Shown here piece by piece: positions 47,945-56,850 of a stretch of DNA of 60,033 nt. The notes under the pieces are model-generated. The model searched no databases. It saw only the letters and a program-made list of their open reading frames with translations, and was not told the origin of the DNA. The position numbers and the translations under genes are program-made. The stretch lies in IMG/VR virus record IMGVR_UViG_3300030104_000540, positions 1 through 60,033 of that record; one strand, written 5' to 3'. This stretch comes from a virus. Numbering within the stretch: the first letter of the stretch is position 1; every line of letters starts with the position of its first letter.

Positions 47945-49252
47945 TTAGAAAGTTCTTTCATCTCTCTTAACATTAAATTCTTTATCTTTAAATTTTTCTT
48001 TCGCTTCTTCTTTAAATTTTTCTGCTTGTTTATCTGCTTTTGCTTGAGCTCTTCTTTGTTCTCTAAATTTATCATCGTCATCACTAGTTGATGTTTGTGT
48101 TTTTGTTTGATTTGCAGATGCCACAGATTTAGTTTTATTTATACCTAAATTTTTTAATTCTGTTTCTGTTCTTGGTCTTGGTTTTGTTGTTCCCGGACCT
48201 TTACCTGCCGCTGTTGTTACTGTTACTTTTTTCTTTTCACCTGCAGCCTTTACACCATCTATGTAACTTTGATGTATACCTGAAGTCATATCTGTAAATG
48301 GCTTTCCTTTTTCTTTTACATTTGCGAAAGGATTTAAAGCACCACTTGTAACACCTTTAAACATAGCTTTTATTTGATCAGGATATTTTGACTGTAATCC
48401 TCTTCTACCCGGAGTTCCGTATGCACTGCCATCTAAGTCAGGTGAATACACATCCCAATCACTTCCATTCCACATAGCTTTCACGTTATAACCTTCAGCT
48501 TTTAAGGTATTATACTCTCTTTGATTTTGTGTATTCCATCCTGCTGGGGCTTTACTTTGATCTACTGCTCTATCAAATATAGATTCGCCCTGCAAGTTAG
48601 CCCAATCATCAGCGTCAGTTATAGTTATATCTCCACCAATTCTAACCATCTTTCCTTGATGTACTGTATATTTATTACCTGCGTCAGGGTCTTCTTCAAC
48701 CACAGGTTGTATTGAATTTGTTATTTTAGATTCTTTAATTGCATCAGGAGTTTTTGTGCCTTTAGGAACATAGCCCGGTGGTATAGCAGGAACAGGTGTG
48801 CCACTTACAATATAGACAAGTATCTCATCTCCTGTTTCAGGATTAACATAAACAGCTTGTTTAATACCTGCTCCACCCATGTATTGATTGTATGTTGATG
48901 AAGGAGTTAATCCTCCTTGTTGCATTTCTACTGCATTGCCATCATCATCCTCTGCTATAATATCTGTTTCATCAAAAGGTAAATCATCAGGAACTGTTGC
49001 TTCATCTGCATTGCCCATCTGACCCATAGCTTCCATCTTTTTAAGACCTTGCTTTGCTTCTTGTCTCATTTCCATAAGTCTATTCAAACCTATAAAACGA
49101 ACTACATCAGCAGGAAATACAAACTCTCCTTCACTTAATTGTGCAGGTATATCATCTCTTACTTCTTCTTTAGTAGAACCTATTGGAACATCGTTGCCTG
49201 ATACAGGATCAGTTGCACCACCTTCGTCTTTTAGCCCACCATCATTTTCCAT
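47945..49252 (-). CDS. Conserved marine podovirus structural protein, 435 aa
   Basis: AQLSEGEFVFPADVVRFIGL, NRLMEMRQEAKQGLKKMEAM and GNADEATVPDDLPFD form a motif seen again and again in marine phage head regions. The C-terminal half is Lys/Thr/Gln-rich and disordered, with a basic terminal helix (FKEEAKEKFKDKEFNVKRDE). It is located between portal and scaffold. Probably an internal head protein or portal-associated assembly factor. Confidence 0.68.
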   Translation of the reverse strand: MENDGGLKDEGGATDPVSGNDVPIGSTKEEVRDDIPAQLSEGEFVFPADVVRFIGLNRLMEMRQEAKQGLKKMEAMGQMGNADEATVPDDLPFDETDIIAEDDDGNAVEMQQGGLTPSSTYNQYMGGAGIKQAVYVNPETGDEILVYIVSGTPVPAIPPGYVPKGTKTPDAIKESKITNSIQPVVEEDPDAGNKYTVHQGKMVRIGGDITITDADDWANLQGESIFDRAVDQSKAPAGWNTQNQREYNTLKAEGYNVKAMWNGSDWDVYSPDLDGSAYGTPGRRGLQSKYPDQIKAMFKGVTSGALNPFANVKEKGKPFTDMTSGIHQSYIDGVKAAGEKKKVTVTTAAGKGPGTTKPRPRTETELKNLGINKTKSVASANQTKTQTSTSDDDDKFREQRRAQAKADKQAEKFKEEAKEKFKDKEFNVKRDERTF

Positions 49253-49496
49253 TCTTTACTCCTATTACTTCTTCTCTTAGAAGTTTTAGTCTTCTTAATG
49301 TAGCCACAGCACCTTGTGATCTATACATCAAAGTCGTATTGTCGCTATGTTCCATAGCTTTATGTTGTTGTTCAATTAGTAAATCTAAATACTGATTAAA
49401 GCTATCTAACAGGAGCTTGTCCTGCACCAACCCTTTGAGCTTGAGGAGCACCTGTTTGCGTTCCTTGTCCAACATTACCTGTAAATCCTTGTTCAT
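49242..49496 (-). CDS. Small helical protein overlapping the portal gene, 84 aa
   Basis: MNKDLQVMLDKERKQVLLKL, then NQYLDLLIEQQHKAMEHSDN and RLKLLREEVIG. It overlaps the portal C-terminus by 95 bases in another frame; a start at the internal Met (eighth residue) is possible and shortens the overlap slightly. All-helical. Possibly a portal-binding head-completion or assembly factor. Confidence 0.55.
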   Translation of the reverse strand: MNKDLQVMLDKERKQVLLKLKGLVQDKLLLDSFNQYLDLLIEQQHKAMEHSDNTTLMYRSQGAVATLRRLKLLREEVIGVKNGK

Positions 49497-51492
49497 TTGG
49501 TACAGGTGCTTGACCTGTTCCTATTGTACCACCACCTGTACCAGCAGTATCTTTGGGGTCAGCACCTGCTACAGGTTTTTGTGGTTGCATATTCTGCATC
49601 ATCTTAGCTTGAAGTGCAGCTTCTTCCATATTATTTGTAACTTTGTCAGGGTCTAAATCCATTGACTTAGCTATCTCTCTTATTATATATTGAAACTTAG
49701 CAAATGGAGCAAGTGCAGGATTACTAGCAGTTCCCATAAACTGCATTAATCTTTGACTTCTTACTTCATTAGCCATGAGACTTTCTGTTCCTCTAGCTTT
49801 AACTTCTAAGTCTCCACGTATATCAGGATTAAAATCAAACTGCATATTAAAGCTAAACAAACTTTCTCCTAGAGGTCTTAATAAATAATCATCTACATTT
49901 TTAATTACAGACTTGATACTTATACTTGCTGCATTCATCAACATACTAATACCTGATGCAGTTCTTCCTGTACCTGCAACACCTGTCTGTCCATGTGCAA
50001 ATGATGGTAAGCCTGTACTTTCATCTGCTAGTTGTCTTGCTTTATCAAACAATTGCATATTCTCATTTGATACGTTTGGAAATTTAGTGCCAAAGATTGC
50101 TTGACCCGGAGCACCACCTTGTCTTCTAAAAACTTTTCCCGGATATACTGACAAGTCTTGTCCCGGAACTAAATTAGTTTCATCAACTTCTATTAATAAG
50201 TTTCCTGACAATACAGCATTGTCTACTGCCATTCGCATAAAACCATTCATTAATGTTTGTGTATCATCCATATTCTCTGCTACACCTACTCCAAAGAATG
50301 AATATGGATTAAGTTCATAAGGTGCAGACACGTATGGTATTTTTGCAGGAGTAAAAGGATTTAATACTACTCTTATTAAATTGTCTTGACATACCCATAT
50401 ATTTACTTGTAATTCATCAAAGTCGTTTAAATCTTTGGGTATGTCAATCTCATTTTCTTCTAGGGTTTCTCTATCTACTGTACCCCAATATTCAATAACT
50501 TCAAATCTATCTATTCTATATTCATCATTATAGTCAGCTAGATCATGCTCCCAATCTTTTTGAACATAGGCTTCACCCATTTGAATTACATTATCTATAA
50601 CTGTATCTCTAAAGAATGGTCTCTTCTTTAAATTACGTAACTGTGTTCTAGATAGTTTGTGTCTTTCTATAATGTACTGTGCTTCATCCATATTAGTAGC
50701 ATCAGGATCAGGAAAGAAATCCCACACTGATACATGACTTACCTGTGGTACTGTCTTTACAATAGGATCATATTCACCTTCTTCATTCCAATTAGGATAA
50801 TCTTTATCTACAGCAAAAGGACCTTTCATTATGCCTGTACCAAACAAAGCCATTTCAAATGCTGTACTACGTAAATGTTTAGATGCGTTAGATTCCTCTA
50901 ACTGATCCATTATTTTCTTTTCCATCTTCTTTGCTGCAACCATAGCAGGGTTATATGTTACAGACTTTGGATTAGTTCCCGGACCTTCTTTTACTTCTTG
51001 GTCAGCCAGTTTTTCTTCTAGTGGTCCTAGCTCCATACCTGCTCTATATCCAGCAGGAAGGTCTTCACCTGTAAACTCAGGTGGTAATGGTTTTTGTTCT
51101 TCTAATGGATTTGGTTCTAAATCAATGTGAACACTTTCAGATACACCTTCAGGTAGTTCTGTTGGTTCTACACTTAATGGAAACTTATTACCTGCAAATA
51201 ACACATCTGTTATCTGACCATAAGCTGCAAGTGTTTTTGTTTTAGTTATCTTAACAAACACTCTTGACTTTTCTGCTTCAGAAAACTGTACATCAGGACC
51301 ATACAATCCACGATAATTTCTATACGCTCTTAACCATCTGTCTTCATCATTCTGTCTAGAGTCTTCTGCTTTTTGGTATCTATCCATAACATGACGAATA
51401 AGATTATTTGCAGAGCCATCTTCTTGTTCTGTGTTTTTTACATCTTCTAATGAAGCTGCACTTTCTTCTATGTCTAATATATTTTCTGCCAT
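49402..51492 (-). CDS. Portal (head-tail connector) protein, 696 aa
   Basis: RHVMDRYQKAEDSRQNDEDR and WLRAYRNYRGLYGP (N-terminal), VWDFFPDPDATNMDEAQYII, NPFTPAKIPYVSAPYELNPY, and GVGVAENMDDTQTLMNGFMR are the familiar podovirus portal pattern (P22/N4-like group). The C-terminal 60 residues are Gln/Gly/Pro-rich. It sits directly downstream of the large terminase. Twelve copies would form the DNA entry ring. Confidence 0.85.
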   Translation of the reverse strand: MAENILDIEESAASLEDVKNTEQEDGSANNLIRHVMDRYQKAEDSRQNDEDRWLRAYRNYRGLYGPDVQFSEAEKSRVFVKITKTKTLAAYGQITDVLFAGNKFPLSVEPTELPEGVSESVHIDLEPNPLEEQKPLPPEFTGEDLPAGYRAGMELGPLEEKLADQEVKEGPGTNPKSVTYNPAMVAAKKMEKKIMDQLEESNASKHLRSTAFEMALFGTGIMKGPFAVDKDYPNWNEEGEYDPIVKTVPQVSHVSVWDFFPDPDATNMDEAQYIIERHKLSRTQLRNLKKRPFFRDTVIDNVIQMGEAYVQKDWEHDLADYNDEYRIDRFEVIEYWGTVDRETLEENEIDIPKDLNDFDELQVNIWVCQDNLIRVVLNPFTPAKIPYVSAPYELNPYSFFGVGVAENMDDTQTLMNGFMRMAVDNAVLSGNLLIEVDETNLVPGQDLSVYPGKVFRRQGGAPGQAIFGTKFPNVSNENMQLFDKARQLADESTGLPSFAHGQTGVAGTGRTASGISMLMNAASISIKSVIKNVDDYLLRPLGESLFSFNMQFDFNPDIRGDLEVKARGTESLMANEVRSQRLMQFMGTASNPALAPFAKFQYIIREIAKSMDLDPDKVTNNMEEAALQAKMMQNMQPQKPVAGADPKDTAGTGGGTIGTGQAPVPNEQGFTGNVGQGTQTGAPQAQRVGAGQAPVR

Positions 51493-51500
51493 ATTATTCC

Positions 51501-53057
51501 TTAATATCCAAAGGTACTATCAGATGGTTGGTATGTAGGTTTTGGTACATTAGGATCATAATCAAATATACTAAACCTTGGTCTTGACATTATACCATAT
51601 CTTAATGCGTCATACAAGTGATCTTCTGCATTTGTGTCTACATCTTCTGGATTTCTTTTGTCTAATGGTATTGCAGGTAACTGTGAGATCGTCTCAGTGC
51701 ATGTACTAAAAAATACAAGTCTAGGTTGTTCCGTAAACTCATCTACCTGTAATCTTCTATGTATTTCATTCTTACCTGAAACACGACTTCCTTTACTTCT
51801 ATCGGATGGTCTCCAACGACATCCTCGTGTGATCATTTGTTCAGCCAAAGAAGGACCAGTATCGCCACGATTATGCCAAAGGCTAGAGTCCAAAACACCA
51901 TATCTAATATTGCCATCTCCTGATTCTACCTCCAATATCATATCTGCCAAATCTGTGGCAAGGACCTTAGATACGTAAAGTTCCCTGTAAACAACCAACT
52001 GTTCATCCGGCGATACAGCGAACCAAAGCACACCTGAATAAGACCCATAACCATAGTCACAAGCACGAAATTTAACCCAATTATTAGGAATCGGAAAGGG
52101 TTTAACAACGTGTATCTTGCGATCAAACTCAGTAAACGCTGCACCTTCTTTGATATCCCAATCACCTTCAAGTAACTGTTTTCTTTGATGCTCTGGAAGC
52201 GAGAGAAGCATGGCTTCATAGTCTCCACTTTCTGAGAGGTATGGATTGTCAGATAATCTTGCAGGAATAAATCTCCGTTTGAATAGAGCTTTTCCAGCTT
52301 TAGCGTGTCCTGCTGGGTATTTGAGGACTTCTCCTGTTTCAATATCTGTTGCGTCAAATGCTTCTCCGAAAGGTGCAGGGTCAATAAACATTTTCTTAAC
52401 CCATTGATGTCCAATACCACCCGGATTGGTGGTTGCTCTCATAAAAATTGGTAAGTCTGATGCTATGGAACGTAAACGTGAACGCATATAGTTCCAAGCA
52501 AATGGACTTGACCATTGTGTTAACTCATCAAAACCGATCCAACTAAATGCCAAACCTTGATAACGCATAACGTCATTGTCTCTATCAAGATATGACATCC
52601 ATAGTCTAGCACCTGATGGTGCTACCCATTGCATTTTTCTTTCTGACCACTTGATCCCTTTCCAGACTTTCGGATAGAGTTCTTGCGATTTAAATATAAG
52701 TTCCCTGAGTTCTTCCGTTGTGTGTCTAAGGAGCAACCCACTAAAGGCTGGATGACCCATGTATCTGAGTGGGTCTGCCAACATTGCAAAGGATTTACCC
52801 CCACCTGCTGAACCACCATATAGAACTTCTCTTTCTCCTGCTGCAAGAAACTCAGTCTGAGGTCCTGCATTTGGTTTAAATACTACATTCTGTTCTTCTT
52901 CAGGAACAGTTTCTATTTCTTCTAACTCTCTTATGACAGGTTTAGGCTCTGCTACTTGTTCTTTCTTCTTCAAGTTTTTTCGCGGCTTGGATCGCCTTTT
53001 CTGCATACTCTGACCAGACACGGAGAGTTCTAGCTTTGTTCTTACGTTTTTGCTCAC
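51501..53057 (-). CDS. terL: Terminase large subunit
   Basis: 518 aa. Walker A LYGGSAGGGKS (81-89), LLLRHTTEELREL, a Walker B-like LAFSWIGFDEL, the coupling RATTNPGG, and an RNase-H-type nuclease with RACDYGYG, GVLDSSLW and EDHLYDALRYGI. It packages DNA and cuts concatemers. The start is GTG at 53057, giving a 115-base overlap with the upstream gene; a later ATG at residue 18 has no better ribosome site, so the N-terminus is uncertain. Confidence 0.92.
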   Translation of the reverse strand: MSKNVRTKLELSVSGQSMQKRRSKPRKNLKKKEQVAEPKPVIRELEEIETVPEEEQNVVFKPNAGPQTEFLAAGEREVLYGGSAGGGKSFAMLADPLRYMGHPAFSGLLLRHTTEELRELIFKSQELYPKVWKGIKWSERKMQWVAPSGARLWMSYLDRDNDVMRYQGLAFSWIGFDELTQWSSPFAWNYMRSRLRSIASDLPIFMRATTNPGGIGHQWVKKMFIDPAPFGEAFDATDIETGEVLKYPAGHAKAGKALFKRRFIPARLSDNPYLSESGDYEAMLLSLPEHQRKQLLEGDWDIKEGAAFTEFDRKIHVVKPFPIPNNWVKFRACDYGYGSYSGVLWFAVSPDEQLVVYRELYVSKVLATDLADMILEVESGDGNIRYGVLDSSLWHNRGDTGPSLAEQMITRGCRWRPSDRSKGSRVSGKNEIHRRLQVDEFTEQPRLVFFSTCTETISQLPAIPLDKRNPEDVDTNAEDHLYDALRYGIMSRPRFSIFDYDPNVPKPTYQPSDSTFGY

Positions 53058-53337
53058 GCTTTACTCTTTTCATTAATCCTATATGTGAGATGTATCTATC
53101 AGTAAACTTGCTTAACCAATTAGCTACTTCTCTATATGAATACTGTTTTAAATGTTGCTTTGCTTTTTCAAGTGCATCTAACTCACGAGGTATAGGTCTA
53201 AGAATGTGATCATTCTCAGGATCAGGTTTATATCCAAACGGAGTTGTTTTTGCTACACGTGGTATTGCTACCCATTCACTATTTTCTTTTAAGTCTATTA
53301 ACTCAGGCAGCTTCCACTCACCAGTTGATCTACTCAC
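52942..53337 (-). CDS. HTH-containing protein beside terminase, 131 aa
   Basis: TPFGYKPDPENDHILRPIPR and LEKAKQHLKQYSYREVANWL lead into DRYISHIGLMKRVKREQKRK, a helix-turn-helix of the recombinase/terminase-small type, followed by a basic coiled tail. It overlaps the terminase large subunit gene. It could be the DNA-recognition (small) subunit. The other candidate is the 53724 gene. Confidence 0.6.
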   Translation of the reverse strand: MSRSTGEWKLPELIDLKENSEWVAIPRVAKTTPFGYKPDPENDHILRPIPRELDALEKAKQHLKQYSYREVANWLSKFTDRYISHIGLMKRVKREQKRKNKARTLRVWSEYAEKAIQAAKKLEEERTSSRA

Positions 53338-53723
53338 TTTTTCTTTCCGTATAACTCATTAAATCTTTTTGCACCAAGTAATTTTCTAAGCCTTTTAAGA
53401 CCATCTATTTGTGTGCCTTTATATTTATCAGGGCTTTTTCCTCTTTGAAATGGACTATCAAATTTTATAGCTTGGTCATCTATTTTTCCAAGTTTAGATA
53501 ATTGTAAAACTTGATTGCTTGTTAGTTTTTTACCTGCCCTTGCTTTTTTTTCTAATTGATATATTCTATTACCAGTTCTAGAAATTACTTTTATTTTCTT
53601 TGCAGTTTGTTTCTTTATTTTTTTTAAATCTTTTTGCACCAAGTCATTTATTGACGGCTTTTTCTTTTTAGTTTTTTTAACAGTGCCTACTAGTAATTTT
53701 TTTATTAATTTAATAGCTACCAT
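53334..53723 (-). CDS. Lys-rich basic protein, 129 aa
   Basis: Starts VAIKLIKKLLVGTVKKTKKK, similar to the 3367 product, and continues with a basic helical body (SINDLVQKDLKKIKKQTAKK and LKRLRKLLGAKRFNELYGKK). A DNA-binding or internal head protein is plausible. It overlaps the HTH gene and is packed against the terminase small subunit candidate. Confidence 0.55.
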   Translation of the reverse strand: MVAIKLIKKLLVGTVKKTKKKKPSINDLVQKDLKKIKKQTAKKIKVISRTGNRIYQLEKKARAGKKLTSNQVLQLSKLGKIDDQAIKFDSPFQRGKSPDKYKGTQIDGLKRLRKLLGAKRFNELYGKKK

Positions 53724-54092
53724 TTATTCATCCTCTACTTTTTTGGGTGGCATTAACATTACACCCCCTGAAGATTCTACTTGTATCTTCTCAGTTTTAA
53801 TTAAACCTGTACGATCTAACAGTTCTTTTGCTGCACTTAATTTATCTCTTGTGCCTAGTTCTGTTGGATCATCAATGCCACTTACCATAGCAAGTGCAGC
53901 TTTAGGTGCATTACTTGCCATGAACATTTGTGTTGCTTCTAATATCTCTTCTTTCAAAGCATTTATTATTTCTTGATTGTTTGTTGAAGGAGCATATCCT
54001 GCAATTATCTTTGCATCTTTAATATTACCATTTGCTTCTGCAAACAATGCATCAATAAATTTTTGTTGACGTTCTGTTAATTTTCTAGCCAC
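53724..54092 (-). CDS. Probable terminase small subunit, 122 aa
   Basis: LTERQQKFIDALFAEANGNI and KDAKIIAGYAPST give the helix-turn-helix opening typical of Terminase_2-like small subunits (LTxxQxxFxxxL, then AxxxAGY). A middle helix and a C-terminal KIQVESSGGVMLMPP tail are similar to those in other small subunits. GTG start overlapping the previous stop (TAGTG). Confidence 0.72.
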   Translation of the reverse strand: MARKLTERQQKFIDALFAEANGNIKDAKIIAGYAPSTNNQEIINALKEEILEATQMFMASNAPKAALAMVSGIDDPTELGTRDKLSAAKELLDRTGLIKTEKIQVESSGGVMLMPPKKVEDE

Positions 54093-54113
54093 TATCTAAA
54101 CAACCCGGCTTTT
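54090..54113. repeat. 24-bp repeat encoding a shared KAGLFR C-terminus, copy 2
   Basis: Identical to 26992-27015, ending the 69-aa protein just as copy 1 ends the 787-aa protein. Confidence 0.85.
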
Positions 54114-54301
54114 CTTAAATCTATATTGCCAAAAGATTTTTTAACAGCTTTTTTTATATTCTCTAGAGCTTTTTTGCTATCTATCTCTTTTAACCTTTGT
54201 TGATATGTAACATACTCATCCTTGTAAACACCACTTGGTGTCGTGTATGGTGTAGCTTTTATTTCTACTACTTTACTTTTATTTTTATCTTTATTACTCA
54301 T
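54092..54301 (-). CDS. Small basic protein ending in KAGLFR, 69 aa
   Basis: MSNKDKNKSKVVEIKATPYT, YKDEYVTYQQRLKEI, then a helical basic region and the terminal RKAGLFR shared with the 787-aa virion protein. A GGGAG site precedes the ATG. Unknown; the shared terminus hints that it joins the virion or meets the same partner. Confidence 0.55.
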   Translation of the reverse strand: MSNKDKNKSKVVEIKATPYTTPSGVYKDEYVTYQQRLKEIDSKKALENIKKAVKKSFGNIDLRKAGLFR

Positions 54302-54379
54302 ATTTAATAAACTCCCTTTTCCTAGGTTTAAAAAACTCTTTTAAGTTTTCTATATGTTTCTTTCTTATTCTTTGTTTTT

Positions 54380-54835
54380 TTAACTCAAGCCTACTGCTTT
54401 CATGCGAGATATAAGTCTGTCTGCTCTGTTTGTTACCTGTTTGTACCATCGTGAGTCCTGCATCTGATTTCCTGCTTCATTCCAATCTCCGTCTCTAATA
54501 GCTTGTATCATCTTTTTAAATTTAGATAGTCTAGGTCTACCCATGTTAAACATCATGTTAGCTATGATTAGCTGTACCTCTTCAGGTAGTTTATTCCAAT
54601 CATCAAATAGTTTTCTACATTCACCTATTGTAACTTTTATATCTTGTTCAAAGACTTCATTGACTCTTATCTCATCAATAGGTGTTCCTACTCCCATCAT
54701 ATATTCAGGATCATCTGGAGTTATAAGATGTCCTATACCAAATGTAGGTAAGCCAAGATGATCTAAATATACTTCGTATTTACATCCTTCATCTATTTTT
54801 AGTTCCTCTCTTAGTCTATCTATAAAAAATTCCAT
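54380..54835 (-). CDS. T4-type lysozyme (GH24 endolysin)
   Basis: 151 aa. The catalytic triad aligns with T4 lysozyme: Glu16 in KIDEGCKYEVYLDHLGLPTF, Asp25 and Thr31 (T4 Glu11, Asp20, Thr26). GIGHLITPDD, a central FEQDIKVTIGECRKL, MMFNMGRPRLSKFKKMIQ and DSRWYKQVTNRADRLISRM follow the family to the end. No signal peptide, so a holin is needed. It cuts peptidoglycan glycosidic bonds. Confidence 0.93.
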   Translation of the reverse strand: MEFFIDRLREELKIDEGCKYEVYLDHLGLPTFGIGHLITPDDPEYMMGVGTPIDEIRVNEVFEQDIKVTIGECRKLFDDWNKLPEEVQLIIANMMFNMGRPRLSKFKKMIQAIRDGDWNEAGNQMQDSRWYKQVTNRADRLISRMKAVGLS

Positions 54836-55083
54836 TACTCTTCCTTTTTATTATGTAATATAAATAAAGATTCTATCTTTTTTTCTGTTTCCTTTACAGC
54901 ACTTTCGGTTCTCACAGAACTTACAAAATTAGTTTGTATTTTTTCATTAGCACTTTTACAATCTTCTTCTAACTTATCTACATCTTTTCTTAATGTAGTT
55001 ACTTCAGTATGTAGCTTAACAGCTACAACTAAAGCTCCCAAGAAAAAAATTAATTGTTCCCAATACTGTAATATTCCTTCCAT
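54835..55083 (-). CDS. i-Spanin-like membrane-anchored coiled-coil protein, 82 aa
   Basis: One N-terminal transmembrane helix (YWEQLIFFLGALVVAVKL) and a periplasmic coiled coil (TTLRKDVDKLEEDCKSANEK, then VKETEKKIESLFIL). It overlaps the lysozyme start (TAATG). This arrangement is that of an i-spanin (Rz-like) in a lysis cassette; no Rz1-type lipoprotein partner is obvious. Confidence 0.62.
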   Translation of the reverse strand: MEGILQYWEQLIFFLGALVVAVKLHTEVTTLRKDVDKLEEDCKSANEKIQTNFVSSVRTESAVKETEKKIESLFILHNKKEE

Positions 55084-55090
55084 ACAAACA

Positions 55091-55261
55091 TCAATGTACC
55101 TTGTTTTTTTTATTCTTTCTAATAGCCTTATAATAGGCTTCGGTTAATTGTTTTAAATCTTCCTCTAATAAAAATATTATTTTCTTAGCTTCTAAAAGCT
55201 CTCTGCGTAAAGTTTCTTCAAATGTATCTTCGTGATTGTTCCATCCGTTTGCTTTAATCAT
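55091..55261 (-). CDS. Small helical protein, 56 aa
   Basis: MIKANGWNNHEDTFEETLRR, then a helix LLEAKKIIFLLEEDLKQLTE and a Lys/Asn-rich end. Its ATG overlaps the previous stop (ATGA) and it lies within the lysis cassette. No family recognised. Confidence 0.55.
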   Translation of the reverse strand: MIKANGWNNHEDTFEETLRRELLEAKKIIFLLEEDLKQLTEAYYKAIRKNKKNKVH

Positions 55262-55500
55262 TTTCTTCCACTTATTGCACTAAAACCGAAGTATGCTCCA
55301 ACCAGTCCACACATTGAAATATATTGTGTCATAAGAATACTTTCTGCTTCTGCGAGTCTGTCTGGGAATGCCAAAGTCAGGATAGTGGTAATACCCATAA
55401 GAATAATTAAAACCCATGCCATTCTCCTTTTGTTTACTTGATATGCCATCTTATCTGGAATTAAATCGTTACTATTATCAGACATTCTTTTTTCGTGCAT
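55258..55500 (-). CDS. Two-pass small membrane protein, holin candidate, 80 aa
   Basis: A polar N-terminus (about 22 residues) precedes two hydrophobic helices (MAWVLIILMGITTILTLAF and TQYISMCGLVGAYFGFSAI) separated by a charged DRLAEAE turn. The class II holin-like topology and proximity to the lysozyme make this a good holin candidate alongside the 161-565 product. Confidence 0.6.
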   Translation of the reverse strand: MHEKRMSDNSNDLIPDKMAYQVNKRRMAWVLIILMGITTILTLAFPDRLAEAESILMTQYISMCGLVGAYFGFSAISGRK

Positions 55501-55795
55501 TCTTTAAAGACAGTTTTGCTTTTTTAAATATAGATACTACTTCTGTCTTACCCATTACCTTTGCTCTTTGTTCTCCAACTGTGAGTATTTGAATTTTTCT
55601 TGCATATGGTTTATTGACTTTTTTAACCTTTGCAACTGTTGCTCTTGCGTCAGATGGAGTTGCGAACTTGATGCCAACAGTGTCTTTAGGATTTTCATCC
55701 GTGTATAAACGTCTTCCACTACCTTTCGGTTTTTTACCTGTACCAACTTTAGGGTCTCTTCTTTTTTTGTTTTTTATCATTATATAAATTGTCAA
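55478..55795 (-). CDS. Small basic conserved protein, 105 aa
   Basis: GTGKKPKGSGRRLYTDENPK and VGIKFATPSDARATVAKVKK are familiar from marine phage late or lysis regions. Starts at 55795 or at the internal ATG five codons later. Possibly RNA- or DNA-binding; no function known. It overlaps the gene on each side. Confidence 0.6.
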   Translation of the reverse strand: MTIYIMIKNKKRRDPKVGTGKKPKGSGRRLYTDENPKDTVGIKFATPSDARATVAKVKKVNKPYARKIQILTVGEQRAKVMGKTEVVSIFKKAKLSLKNARKKNV

Positions 55796-56447
55796 AGGTT
55801 ACGCTAGGGTCTAGGTAGCTTTCGTGGCTTTCTGCCGAGTGTGTCCACTGAGATGGTGTAAAGTCTGGAGCACCTTCCCCAGTAGCCCACAACGCAGGGC
55901 TTGTTGCACGGACTCTATTATTAGGTAAAGCAACAAAGTTTCCTGTCCACTTCCCTGCATCTAGCAGATATAATACATGCGACTGTTTATGTTGGGCAGG
56001 ATCATCTGCTATGTCGCTATCTGTGTAGTCCACTGTAAATAAGTATTTACCTTTGTAAAACTCTCCACCGATCTTACAAAGCCAAGGGCTTGAACTTACT
56101 CTATCCATCACGACTACACTGTGATTTCTTGATTCACAATCCCAAGGTTGTGCTAAATGATCTTCCATTGGTTCTGACCATTCATCTAGTGGAATGTCAG
56201 CTACGAGTGCTTGTATTGGCATCCTAGCCCACATTGCTCCACCATGTATATTTGTTTCAGGTCCATCTTCAAAGTCAGCTTCGCAACCTGTGAATACTAG
56301 TTGAAAGCTAAGTGACCTATCAGGTATTGTATTAACTGCAAATACCATCGCATGTAAAAACTCTCCGTGATACTGCTGATGGTTTGACGTAAACTCTTTC
56401 CGTACCCAACAATGAAAATGGGGTACGTTACTTATGAGATACGGCAT
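55749..56447 (-). CDS. Highly conserved marine-phage protein, 232 aa
   Basis: MPYLISNVPHFHCWVRKEFT, FAVNTIPDRSLSFQLVFTGC, DEWSEPMEDHLAQPWDCESR, CKIGGEFYKGKYLFTVDYTD and ALWATGEGAPDFTPSQWTHS are patterns that I recall as nearly unchanged in many marine podoviruses. Function unknown; a virion-associated enzyme or assembly protein would explain the strong conservation. The first nine codons lie within the 75-bp repeat, and the start overlaps the mini-gene stop. Confidence 0.72.
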   Translation of the reverse strand: MPYLISNVPHFHCWVRKEFTSNHQQYHGEFLHAMVFAVNTIPDRSLSFQLVFTGCEADFEDGPETNIHGGAMWARMPIQALVADIPLDEWSEPMEDHLAQPWDCESRNHSVVVMDRVSSSPWLCKIGGEFYKGKYLFTVDYTDSDIADDPAQHKQSHVLYLLDAGKWTGNFVALPNNRVRATSPALWATGEGAPDFTPSQWTHSAESHESYLDPSVTFDNLYNDKKQKKKRP

Positions 56448-56494
56448 TATCTACGTCTAGCAGCTCCACCTCTAGCATAGCCTTTTTTCTTTTT
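56420..56494. repeat. 75-bp perfect direct repeat, right copy
   Basis: Identical to 1-75. It covers the start of the 232-aa gene and the end of the KKKGYARGG mini-gene. Confidence 0.95.
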
Positions 56495-56578
56495 ACCCAT
56501 GCCACCACCCATCATTTTAGGCTTCATAGCACCACCTTTAGCCATACCTTTTTTCTTTTTACCTTTATGCATTGGCAT
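56447..56578 (-). CDS. 43-aa Gly/Lys/Arg-rich mini-protein, right copy
   Basis: MPMHKGKKKKGMAKGGAMKP and a KKKKGYARGG tail, paralogous to the 28-156 product (about three quarters of positions the same by eye). The upstream neighbours differ completely from those of the left copy. Confidence 0.7.
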   Translation of the reverse strand: MPMHKGKKKKGMAKGGAMKPKMMGGGMGKKKKGYARGGAARRR

Positions 56579-56592
56579 ATTACATTCTCCTA

Positions 56593-56850
56593 TTATGCTC
56601 TTGATCGAACCTTACCTGCAGTTTTTGTTCTTGCAAAAGATCGGTTTCTTCTTACAGATGAGATACCTAGATTATTCCATCTATTATCTCTTGGATTACC
56701 GTTTCTATGTGTAACATCTTTACCTGTAAGATTTACTCCACGTTTTTTCATAGCGTTACGTGCAGCATTCCGACTATCTCTACGTTTTACTTGTTCAGGT
56801 CTACTGTGATAATTATCATATTCTTTACGGTAATTTCTTTTATAAGCCAT
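56593..56850 (-). CDS. Small HNH-like protein, 85 aa
   Basis: A basic N-terminus (YRKEYDNYHSRPEQVKRRDS) leads to DVTHRNGNPRDNRWNNLGIS, which resembles the HNH/treble-clef nuclease turn with His, Asn, Gly-Asn and Asn-Leu positions. Without zinc cysteines it may be a degenerate HNH or a DNA-binding protein. Common in phages. Confidence 0.6.
   Translation of the reverse strand: MAYKRNYRKEYDNYHSRPEQVKRRDSRNAARNAMKKRGVNLTGKDVTHRNGNPRDNRWNNLGISSVRRNRSFARTKTAGKVRSRA

Noticed and set aside
46999-48084. Longer scaffold start, 67 codons upstream
   Set aside because: The extension is Lys/Asn/Leu-rich and overlaps the upstream gene, while AAAGGAG lies before the ATG at 47883.
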